Positions 1 through 8,777 of a stretch of DNA of 33,802 bases are shown here, in pieces. How positions within the stretch are numbered: position 1 is the first letter of the stretch; each line of letters starts with the position of its first letter. Origin of the DNA: Gryganskiella cystojenkinii. Its lineage: Eukaryota; Mortierellomycota; Mortierellomycetes; Mortierellales; Mortierellaceae. The notes beneath the pieces were generated by a model, which made no database searches, was not told where the DNA came from, and saw nothing but the letters and a program-made list of their open reading frames with translations. Position numbers and translations under genes: made by a program. The stretch spans positions 1 to 33,802 of the forward strand of contig JAAAIG010000394.1 in assembly GCA_015852425.1 (NCBI GenBank). Reading direction: 5' to 3'.

Positions 1-379
1 CCTGTTTTCGTCCACTTGACGAATCTTGTTGCTCATGGGACAAAGTACACAATCTAGCAGCTTAATCTCGTCCACACTGGTCACGAACTGGATCCTAATA
101 AACCCAAATACACAACGCTCTACTCAAACATGCACTTCCGGATTGATAAATCTGCCGCGGAGGGCGAATCTATTGAGAGTACGATGTCTAGGCTGCAAAG
201 AGAATATCCGCCGACCATCTTCGATCGATCCGTTGTTGAGAGTCGCTTAAAGCAATGTCTCGTAAGCACTCGCAACCTCCCCCAAGAGATACGTCTATGT
301 CGGCTCAGGCTCTCATGTACCTTTACAAGAGAACCGCACACCCAATTCAATGGACGGCCGGTAGTACGCGACCATTTCT

Positions 380-905
380 CGAGAACAACTAGCTGGTAGA
401 TTCTTTTGGATGAGTCCAGAACAAAGACGCCTCTACAAACAATATCACGATGTTATCGTGTATGATACCATACAATCTACCAACCGGCTCAAGATAGCTC
501 ATATGGCACAACCCTGAAAACATCCGGAAGCATCTTCAAGGCCGCCTTATGAAGAGGCACCTTGCATTCATAAGCAAGTTCCTTTTGCTGCGGGAGGCCT
601 TAACTCCAGCCTCTTTTGATACCATCTGGGAGGAGATCTCGAGCGAGTCGGAGGCTATGGCGACGGCAAAACCGTGAAAGATATCAAGATTTTGAGCAGT
701 GACGACCCTGAGACTGGTGACAAGAGCGTAATTGGTGAAAAGACCTGTGCAAGGGTAAAGACTGTTGACTCAGACCAGAGCTACTGAGGCACGACAGGAC
801 CGTATCTCAAGAAACTTTACGATCGTCGATATCACTGGGCTAGCCCTTTGGTTCAATCGGCATTCACAGCAGGCATTCGATCTCGTGCGTCCATGTCCCT
901 GAAAA
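380..905 (+). pseudogene. Decayed MULE/FAR1-type transposase fragment
   Basis: Three consecutive blocks in shifted frames resemble, in order, parts of a Mutator-like transposase. Block 1 (380-517) reads GRFFWMSPEQRRLYKQYHDV, then VIVYDTIQSTNR; the W-M-S-x-E-Q and DVI-x-x-D-x-x-x-x-TN patterns are typical around the first catalytic Asp of MULE/FAR1 transposases. Block 2 (516-677) contains LTPASFDTIWEEI, like the segment between the catalytic core and the C-terminal helices. Block 3 (797 to about 905) contains YLKKLYDRRYHWA and then FTAGIRSRAS, the usual Y-x-R-x-x-W-A and F-T-A-G-x-x-S motifs. Frameshifts and stops separate the blocks, and the stretch holding the remaining catalytic residues is missing between blocks 1 and 2, so this is a dead, internally deleted copy. 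I see no terminal inverted repeats. Similarity is judged by motif only. Confidence 0.6.
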
Positions 906-1178
906 TAAATCATCTTTTTGTTCCCTGCAACATGACAACGGATTTCCATCCTAAGTTCCTTTTCTGCTTTGGACATTAAATGCTATCAAGTCTTTCTTTT
1001 GCGACCCTCGCAGTATCTTCTTACGCCGTGCTGAATCCGGGCACCTCGTTGTGCCTTGGAGAGATGTAGCCATCCGGGCAAACGCCGCAACTAAACAACC
1101 AAATAACTTTCCCCTCATCGCATAAAGGTCTTAAAAAATCGCACGGGAGAGATGAGAGAGGAACCGAAAGTTGTTTCC
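906..1178. other. Intergenic, no gene seen
   Basis: About 270 bases between the transposase relic and the 3' end of the first RRM gene. I see no coding exon and no clear repeat. The part nearest 1179 presumably holds the 3' UTR of the minus-strand gene. Confidence 0.5.
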
Positions 1179-3096
1179 TTACGCCTTGACCTTATGATAT
1201 CGAGCCTTGAGCTAACGAGTCATCGAATTTGAGAGAATGACTCAATGAATACAAAAAGCTTGCCATATACACACGCAAATGGCTCTGTCGCTTCTTTTTT
1301 TCTTGGATACCTTCTGACCCCGCAAGACCAAGTTATCGCACTCGGCAATCACAGACGCAGCGGGTCCATAACAGTCAAAAGAGACGACTGCGGTACTCAA
1401 TCGGTAACCTGTCTTGTCATCATGTTTCAGACTCGCCTCAATGACTCGCCCATAGTCTGAAAAGAACTTCAGCAGTTCCTCTTCTGAGACGTCATGAGGG
1501 ATCCCCTCGACCAAGATCCTTGACATTCGTCTTCTATCCTCAAATGATAGCGTGAATCCAATATGCACCTGGGAAAGTGGGAGGGGAGTTGTTCGCACAA
1601 AACCGAAGTTAGGAATTGAAAGACGGCATAGAAAATTGAATCATTGTTGGATGTGCTCGCCTTTTACTTACCCACCGTCCCTCGATCTGATGTTTCGTGT
1701 TACGGACTCGATCTGCAACCTTTGGATCCGCGAATGTTACAAATGCATAACCTTTGGATGGGCCAAGTCGACCATCAGTAACGAGAATGGTCTCGGACAC
1801 TTGACCATACTGCGAGAAGTATTTAGTAAGAGTCTCTACATGGAGGGAAAAATCAGCCGGTAGATGGAGATGTACACGTAATCAGCCTTTGTCCCGCTTT
1901 TTTATGAGAGGTAGCGATGCAGTGCAATGAGGGGATGTTACTCAACTCTTTGTTGTTGTTGCGAGAATGCGCCCGACAAACACTTTGCCGCTATTACTGG
2001 AACGTTCCTAGAAAAGCACGATTTTCAAGCGAGGAGATGCTATGAGTCTCTTTTCTTTCTTGATTCCTCCTTTTCGGCGATTTGAAAAGTTAAACCCCTC
2101 TTACCTTTTCTTCGGTTTTAATGGCGTGGACATTATCGTTCGACATTGGGGTTGGTTTTCCCCCTTGAATCCGATATTTGTTGGCACGCTGTCTTGAGTT
2201 CCTTGTTTCAGTTACGTCCTTGGCGCTACTTGTCCGCCAATCCGTCGCCAGACTGGCAATGAGGTCCTGCCATTGTTGATTCATCGATGGGGTCTCGAAG
2301 ATATGCACAGGATTCGTCTGGTCTAAGGTATTTGGTTTTGGGTTTGTGTCCCTTGCTGAGGTTTGATGGAAGGGCGGCTGGAAAAACTGTAGGTCTTCAT
2401 CGTCATACTTGTCGACTTTGTCGTCCAGTCTTCCAATCGAGTGGGTCAACAGACACGGTATTAGAGGCGGGTACAGGCTATCGATCTGTGTCTGTGTAAT
2501 GTCACTTGAGTCTAGGTGGTGAATTTGATCAGGAAGAGAGAGAGAGGAAACCCCCCCGAGTTTAAATTGAGACCTTGCTTCTTATCGTCATCAGCATGTG
2601 CAATCACTTTCAACCGCATCAAGCAACAGAAAGAGTGGCCATTCTCGTTACCTTTCGTGTTTTTTACTTCGCAATCCAAGAGCGGGGACGAAGATGACCG
2701 CCAGGCATCACTGATACTGTTCGTTGGCAGGGTTAATGTCGTAAGATGGGTTTGAGGTTTCTGAACGATCGACCTCTCGGAAAGCAACTGCTGGCAGTAA
2801 GGGAATTCGAGGACAGAAAAGAGCATGAGCTCATGAAAGTCGGCGAGGTCTGGGAACTGAGGAGTGGCTCCGTTGAAATCGGCGAGGTCGACGACACTCT
2901 CGATATAACTGAGGTAGAGTCGGCATTGAAACCAGTAATAGAGCACTTGTAGGTCGAGACCTGTCCTGTCCCGCAAACCCTCGATTACGCTCCGCGGTGG
3001 CGTAGGTTGGTGATCGACCCAAGACTGTTCAAGCATGGTTGATTGCCCAATACTGACAGAGTGGAGTGCTGGGATGACACTTATTAGGCGGTCCAT
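1179..3096 (-). CDS. Homeodomain-like module plus two RRMs, paralogue B
   Basis: Predicted 455-residue protein, complement(join(1179..1211,1311..1568,1672..1835,1947..2007,2105..2511,2652..3096)). Residues about 7-105 form the module shared with the two sister genes (5515-3408 and 12230-10657), including YYWFQCRLYL at 53-62. A Ser/Thr/Gln-rich linker with an LYPPL motif follows. RRM1 starts near 292 with RNP2-like KVFVGRI and has the consensus RNP1 KGYAFVTF. RRM2 (about 376-455) has RNP2-like RILVEGI and a degenerate RNP1 (LSTAVVSF), so its RNA contacts may be weak. The last coding exon has only 11 codons and supplies the final RRM strand (GQKLKARYHK). All five introns match paralogue A in position and phase; the intron 3 donor is the non-ideal GTTGAG. 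The start is set by the paralogue, whose N-terminus aligns here; upstream in-frame sequence is low-complexity. RNA binding is inferred from the RRMs; the biological role is unknown. Confidence 0.8.
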
Positions 3097-3407
3097 GAGT
3101 TTCCGTCGAGGGGAAAGGCTGATGATTAAAGAGAGTGAAAGGGTTAAAGATAAGGTGGTGAAAGAAAAAAGAGAAAAAGGCAAAGATTGAGGGGACGGAA
3201 GTGTGATTTTAAAGATCCACAGTGATCCAAAGGGAAACGAAAAAAAAGATTTGGCTGTATTCGTGGAAATATTGACTCTTTCTTTGTTTCAGGATGCCCC
3301 CTCGTTCGTCGAGGTTTTCTTCAGTATGCTTTGCCCCAGGTACCGCTTCTTCATGCTAACTCCATCATGAGTTAAAAGAAGTGGAGGAGGCTGGGACGGG
3401 TTTTTCC

Positions 3408-5515
3408 TCATCTCTTCGTCATGTATCGCCGCACCATAAGCTATACCAGACGTCATGTGAGAGACGAAATCCCGGATTAGTGAAAAACAAACTGGAGGGC
3501 GACTTGAAAACACTTCGATTTTTTTTCTTTTTTTGATTCCTACCTTCTTGCCTCGCAAAACCATGTTATGGCTCTGCTCAAGCGCAGCCGTTGCCTGATC
3601 ATAGGATTCAAAAGAGACGATTGCGGATCCGATCGAGAGGTCTGATTGGTGATGAAGCAATATTCCCGAGTCAACAACACGCCCATACTGAGAAAATAAC
3701 GTGGCGAGCTCGTCTGTAGAGACTCCATCGGGTAATCCATCCACATAGATCCGCGACATCTTTCTTCTTTCTTCCTTTGGAAAGGTGGAATTGACATGGA
3801 CCTATATTTTTGTTGTTTATTTTTTTTCAAAAAAAATGGTTAGAAAGACCATGTAGGATCAGTAACGAGGTTTATCAGAGGCCATGACGAACACATATGG
3901 CAAGAGCAGTATGAAATCGAGGATAACATGCAACATACCCAATAGTCATCGACTCGATGCATCGCACCTCGGACTTGATCCGCAACCTTTGAATCGACAA
4001 AGGATATGAAACCAAAGCGCTTGGATTCTCCTGTCAGCTCATCCCTCTTGATAATACATTTTGATATCTGACCAAAGTGCGAGAAGTACTTGGTGAGATT
4101 TGCTGGAAAATAAAAGCGAGGAAAAAACAAGTGGGAGAGCGAGACAAAAAATCATTTTCAGTGTTTGCTTTCTCGGAAAGGAAAGGCTTGAAGAAAGAAA
4201 CAAAAAAGTAAACAAATAAACGAACGAGGTGAAAAAGATCAGCTGTTCGTTACCCTCTGTGGTGGAAGGATGAAGTCTGCCAACGAATAGCTGCCGAAGA
4301 TCGTAGTCATCTGAATTTGTAACTTGACGTTTCTTGAGACCAAGGGTCTATCAGAGCATGAAAAAGTGACCTTTAGTCCGGAGGTCAAGACGTAAGGGTT
4401 ACATAACCCTTGCTATCAAATGTTAGGGGAAAATGCTCATGTGCTTGCCTTTTTGATGCTGTTGTTGGCATCAAGGAGGCGAGTGCAGGACTCCAGCGCT
4501 GAGCGGTTTCGAGTCTGATCGTGGTCGCGTTGCGTGTTGTCAGTATCGGATTGTCCTGTATCGGATGATGTGCTCTGGGCATCTCTTGTCTGCCAGCCAA
4601 TCGCCAGTCCTTCAATCACATCATAGCACTGTTCACCCACTGAGGATCTCTCTGACGAAGAATCTTGAAGTGTTGTCCCGGTTAATGAAGCCGTTGATTC
4701 CGAGCCTGAGAGAGTTGTTGCGGCCTGTTGCGGGGTCGACTTCGAATCCGGCTTGAAGATACCCAGAAAATCATCGTCGTCCTCGTTCTGGGTGCTCGGG
4801 CCTTCAGTCGATGTGGGTAACAAACGTGGTACTAGTGGAGGGTACAGGGTATCGATTTGATCCCGAGTCTCGTTTGATCCTATATTCGATTTTGCGACCA
4901 AAAAAAAAAGAGAAAAAGAAAAAACGACGTTTTTGATCCAGGCCTTTTGATTAATAATCAGTCATGGAGCAATATCATCCAACAAAAGCACACACAAAAC
5001 AAACAACAACAATCAAAAACACCCATACAAAAGAACAAAGACTTCCTTCATGCTGCTGTCGAGGTACCTTTCGGTGCTGAGTTCTTGCCGTTCGGGAGTG
5101 TCGACAACGATCTCACTTCGTCCTCAGAGACGGAAGATGACGGTTTCGGTATCAAAGGCTTTACTTTAACAAGCTCCTGCTGGATGTTTGATTTGTTGGG
5201 AAACACCTGTTGACAGTAGGGCGACTCGACAACTGAAAAGAGCATCAGCTCATGAAAGTTGGCGAGATCTGGAAAATGGATTACGGTTCCGTCAAAGTCA
5301 GCCAGGTCAAGGATACTTTCGATATGGCCGAGGTAGAGTCGACACTGGAACCAGTAATAAATCACTTGTAGGTCCAGCTGTGTTTTCGACTGAAGATCTT
5401 CGAGGACTTTTCGTGGTGGTGTGGGTCGGTACTGGACCCACGATTTCTCGAGGTGGAAAGAGTGACTCCTTTTGACGGGATGGAGAGCAGGGATGCGTTT
5501 CTCAAGTCGGTACAT
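3408..5515 (-). CDS. Homeodomain-like module plus two RRMs, paralogue A
   Basis: Predicted 475-residue protein, complement(join(3408..3440,3544..3801,3939..4102,4254..4347,4449..4879,5068..5515)). Residues 8-105 are the shared module; the segment from 31 on (PTPPRKVLEDLQSKTQLDLQ, then YYWFQCRLYL) resembles homeodomain helices 2 and 3, with Cys where Asn51 should be and Leu where Arg53 should be. An acidic and Ser/Thr-rich linker contains LYPPL and a conserved I-x-x-L-A-x-x-W patch also seen in paralogue B. RRM1 (about 311-386) has RNP2-like QLFVGRL and RNP1-like KRFGFISF. RRM2 (about 396-475) has RIYVDGL and a weak RNP1 lacking aromatics (IGSAIVSF). Exons 4, 5 and 6 match paralogue B in length exactly (164, 258 and 33 nt). 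Intron 2 appears to use a GC donor (AAG|GCAAGC); paralogue B has GT there. The sister gene lies about 310 bp downstream in the same orientation, so this is a tandem duplication. Confidence 0.82.
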
Positions 5516-6379
5516 GACGAAGGTTGGGAGGTCAGTGTAGGCCAGAGGGAAAGTGGAGTGAAAGAAAAAGGGGAAATCGACAATCAGCGGAAAACAAATG
5601 AAAAAGAGGGAGCTTTTTTTACCGCTCCGCTGCGACAATCAAAAATATTTACCGAATTCATCGACAGTCGTCGATCTTTTTTTCGACTGACGTTGTCTCG
5701 TAGAGACAACTGGAGGTTTCTTAGTTTGTTGTTGTTGCCTAAGACTGAATTGAATAGAATACACCTCAGGATTCATGTGATGCCTTGGACCAGTTGGATT
5801 CGACCCTGCTGATCGTCGAGGTATTTCTTATTTTGTTCATATTTCATAGGAGTACATATGTTCCACCCCTCCCTTTTTTTGGGAACATCCCCACTTTTAC
5901 TCTTATCATTCCAGTCGTCGATCCTCTGTTTTGATCGAACAAGGCGAAGATCAGACACTGACCTAAAACTGTTACAAGCCCGTTCAATGCATAAAATCAA
6001 AAATGAGCTGTCCCATTTTTCTCATTTCAAAACGAGTCATTTTTGCCTAAAAAGGCAAATGGGTCTGTTCAAACCTCCTCGTTTTGCTCGGATGCAAAAA
6101 TGCAAGCTCCCAGCGTGGGAGGAAAATGTTCAAAAGTTCTTGAGAAAAATGGGACGGCTCATTTTTGATTTTATGCATTGGCACGGGAAAAAAATCTACC
6201 TGTCGAACTTTGTCAACGTTGCTTCGCCACCAATTTTTTACATGGCGCAGCGTTTCCCATGGTCAGCCCCGCCACCACACAGTTACGACCATTTAAACCG
6301 ACGAGCTCACAAAAAGCAAGAGAGAACTGCTTGCCTTCTTTCCTTTCTCCTTGCACCTCTGCATCAATCCCCCCTCTCC
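5516..6379. other. Divergent intergenic region with inverted repeat
   Basis: About 860 bases between the divergently transcribed paralogue A (minus) and the first F-box gene (plus), presumably holding both promoters. The reading frame of the F-box gene stays open upstream to 5858, but that part runs straight through the inverted repeat at 5979-6187 and is not protein-like, so I treat it as noncoding. Poly-T and pyrimidine-rich tracts lie at both ends. I recognise no clear TATA box. Confidence 0.5.
5979..6187. mobile_element. MITE-like inverted-repeat element (~209 bp)
   Basis: The left arm 5986-6024 (starting AATGCATAAAATCAAAAATG) and the right arm 6141-6179 are reverse complements over 39 bases with one mismatch (GAGCTGTCCC versus GAGCCGTCCC). 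The match extends weakly outwards as CCCGTTC against CCCGTGCC. The interior of about 115 bp has smaller palindromes (TTTTTGCCTAAAAAGGCAAA, CTCCCAGCGTGGGAG, AAAACGAG with CTCGTTTT), so the unit can fold into a nested hairpin. There is no coding capacity of its own and no convincing target-site duplication at the edges. Size and structure fit a non-autonomous DNA transposon (MITE) inserted in the F-box gene's upstream region; the superfamily cannot be assigned. Confidence 0.65.
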
Positions 6380-8521
6380 ATGTCCAATTCGCAACCGACA
6401 TCTTCTCCTCCTTCTCATATCTCTCCTTCACTTCCATCTCGAATCACAGCCTTTGAAATCCCTTTCCTTCTTGACCTCATCTGCTCACATTTCTATTCCC
6501 GAAAGGAACTTGGACCCTGTCTACAAGTCTCCCGTCTCTGGCATCACCTCTTCCTTCCTCAAATCCTCCGCTTTGTCCGCTTTGCAGACCTGAACGTCGC
6601 TCAGACCTGGGATGTGGTCGATCATGCACATTGTATCCGTGATCTCGAGATCGATCTCAAAGACGCGGGCATCTTTCTCTCTCAAGAACTCTCCATGGAC
6701 AACAATAACCGGGGCAACAGTGATGACCACGACAACAGGATGCCATCATGGCGGCCATCCTGCAAGAACCTCGAGACCCTGACTTGTTCTGATTTCCGAT
6801 ATTTTGATCCTCTGGAAGATGCCTTCGGTTCATATCTCCGGGTCCCAGCGGATCCGAGAGCGAATGCTCTAGGTCTCCTTGCTCTGAATCCAAGACTTCA
6901 TACCTTACGCATCCTACATGGTTGTGGGTATCCATATTTTTTTCAACCTTTCACTCCCTCGTGCTGGCAAGTCCTAGCAACACACGCGGCCTTGACTCGA
7001 TTGATCCTACAACCAGAACAGACGCGTATTGACAGCGAGTTTTTGAGGACCCTGTTGACGCACCTCCCGCCAAAGTTACAAGATCTCGAGATCAATGTTG
7101 AGAGTTTTTGGTTCGCTCTCGAACGGCAAGAGCCCGAGGACGAGCCTGGTTGGTGGAATCCAAATGTTGTCGTCCCCGTCCCCGATGAAGAGATCCAAGG
7201 ACAGCAGTCGCATCAGTATCACTATCAAGAGGAGCTATTAGTATCCCAGCGACGGCCCCTTGTAAAAGACCTCGAACCAAATTCGCTCAAGAGATTGGTT
7301 ATTCTACACTCCGAGGAGAGAGAATGGACCGATTTTCCGCCTTTGATCTACGAATTCTTGGAGAAATGTCCACAGCTGATCGAACTCTCGCTCTCCTTGT
7401 TGGCAGGCGGACTCGACCGAGGACAATTCTTGAGATCTCTGAAGGTGGCTCGGCCGCCCGTTAAAATCTTGAATCTCGGAGATGTCTGTGCCCATATCCT
7501 GAAGAACGCTGTCAAGCTTCTTCCAGGACTAGAGTCGGTCGCTATGTCCCATCGAAATAGCTGCGCATATGACAACTATCCAGGTTGCGAAGGGCCTCAT
7601 GACCAATGGTCGCCCGACCATACCTCCAAAAGAGATCTGACTGACCTGGTCCCAACTTTGCTTCGGTTCTCAGCTTTAACCTTGGTTCACGTCGAGATCT
7701 ATTCTCTTTCTGGGATTCAATGCTTGGAGGAATGCCCAAACCTGAAGCGCTTTATTGGTTCTCCGGGTTGCTCCTTGTATCATCTCTTGTCAAAACCTTG
7801 GGCTTGCTGCAGAACACTTGAACAATTGAGCATCCCTATCCAATTGCTCGGAAGTATTCGCTACTTCAGTAATGATTATGACGCTGCAATCATATGCCAG
7901 AGCACGGTCCAGTCGGAAACCTACATGATCAATCAACTCTTCCACAAGATTAAGCAGTCGTCGATGCCTCGGCTCAAGAAACCTGACTTCCATTGGGGCC
8001 CTCGTTATTCTCCCTGGAAACTCTCTCTCGAATCGGCGCTCGATCTCGTCAACAGGGACCAAGACGGCAAGTTGGTACCACTCGAGGAGACCTTAAACAA
8101 AGAGGATCTTGTCGATTTTTTAGGACTCGTTTGGGAAAGAGACGACAATCGCATCAAGGCCAGATCAGAGGAACGACGGTTGATCAAAGAGCAGAACCGG
8201 CCTTGGGAGCCTTTACCCGGGCGAGGCGGGCAAGAATTCTTTCCAGGTTTTCTGGACACGGGTCGAAAACTTCGTCGCCAGAGCTATTATTGCTCCCGTC
8301 GTCCGGATGGCCATTGGTTAGATTTCCCTCCCGGAGATAGAATAGAGTATGGTTGCTGTTGCGCGGCATATGACACGTTTGATCGGTACTACGACAAGAT
8401 CGAAAACTTTGAGGAGAAAATCGCGGCTGGACCATGGTTTAAAGATCGAAAGCGTTTGTTCAAGACAGGCAAGAGTCATTGTCGGCTCTCTCCCAGGCAG
8501 AAGCTTAAACAGTTATGGTAG
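6380..8521 (+). CDS. F-box protein with leucine-rich region
   Basis: Intronless 713-residue protein. The start is the ATG at 6380, because sequence upstream in the same frame crosses the inverted repeat. Residues about 20-65 (ITAFEIPFLLDLICSHFYSR followed by CLQVSRLWHHLF) fit the F-box pattern of large fungal F-box/LRR proteins. The middle (about 130-480) has irregular leucine-rich segments such as LEDLEINVESF and LIELSLSLL. F-box proteins normally recruit substrates to SCF ubiquitin ligases through Skp1; no substrate can be inferred. The C-terminal ~130 residues are unusual: charged, aromatic and Cys-containing (YGCCCAAYDTFDRYYDKIEN), not obviously LRR. It precedes a second F-box gene by 256 bp on the same strand. 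Alternative: an LRR protein with only a remnant F-box. Confidence 0.72.
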   Translation: MSNSQPTSSPPSHISPSLPSRITAFEIPFLLDLICSHFYSRKELGPCLQVSRLWHHLFLPQILRFVRFADLNVAQTWDVVDHAHCIRDLEIDLKDAGIFLSQELSMDNNNRGNSDDHDNRMPSWRPSCKNLETLTCSDFRYFDPLEDAFGSYLRVPADPRANALGLLALNPRLHTLRILHGCGYPYFFQPFTPSCWQVLATHAALTRLILQPEQTRIDSEFLRTLLTHLPPKLQDLEINVESFWFALERQEPEDEPGWWNPNVVVPVPDEEIQGQQSHQYHYQEELLVSQRRPLVKDLEPNSLKRLVILHSEEREWTDFPPLIYEFLEKCPQLIELSLSLLAGGLDRGQFLRSLKVARPPVKILNLGDVCAHILKNAVKLLPGLESVAMSHRNSCAYDNYPGCEGPHDQWSPDHTSKRDLTDLVPTLLRFSALTLVHVEIYSLSGIQCLEECPNLKRFIGSPGCSLYHLLSKPWACCRTLEQLSIPIQLLGSIRYFSNDYDAAIICQSTVQSETYMINQLFHKIKQSSMPRLKKPDFHWGPRYSPWKLSLESALDLVNRDQDGKLVPLEETLNKEDLVDFLGLVWERDDNRIKARSEERRLIKEQNRPWEPLPGRGGQEFFPGFLDTGRKLRRQSYYCSRRPDGHWLDFPPGDRIEYGCCCAAYDTFDRYYDKIENFEEKIAAGPWFKDRKRLFKTGKSHCRLSPRQKLKQLW

Positions 8522-8579
8522 AGAGCGTATTATTACGTCATAGAGCCTGACAGCCCCTGTCTGCTGTGGTGTAGAGTAG

Positions 8580-8585
8580 AATAAA
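8580..8585 (+). terminator. Candidate polyadenylation signal AATAAA
   Basis: Canonical hexamer 59 bases after the stop of the first F-box gene. Confidence 0.45.
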
Positions 8586-8777
8586 ACGTTCTTTGGAAGT
8601 GTGGCTGTGCTAAACAGATTGCCGAAAGGACAGCTGGCTCTTTGTGGCAGTGCCTTACCTTTCGCAGAAAAATATAGGGGAAGTCGTTTGTTTGATTCAT
8701 TTTCGCTTTTCATTCACATTCCATTCCACATTTCTTCCATCTCCTAGTTGATCGACACTCACTCCCCTTCACCTGAA

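Noticed and set aside
5858..6379. N-terminal extension of the first F-box protein (174 extra residues in frame)
   Set aside because: It crosses the inverted-repeat element, has no conserved character, and a good ATG precedes the F-box region at 6380.
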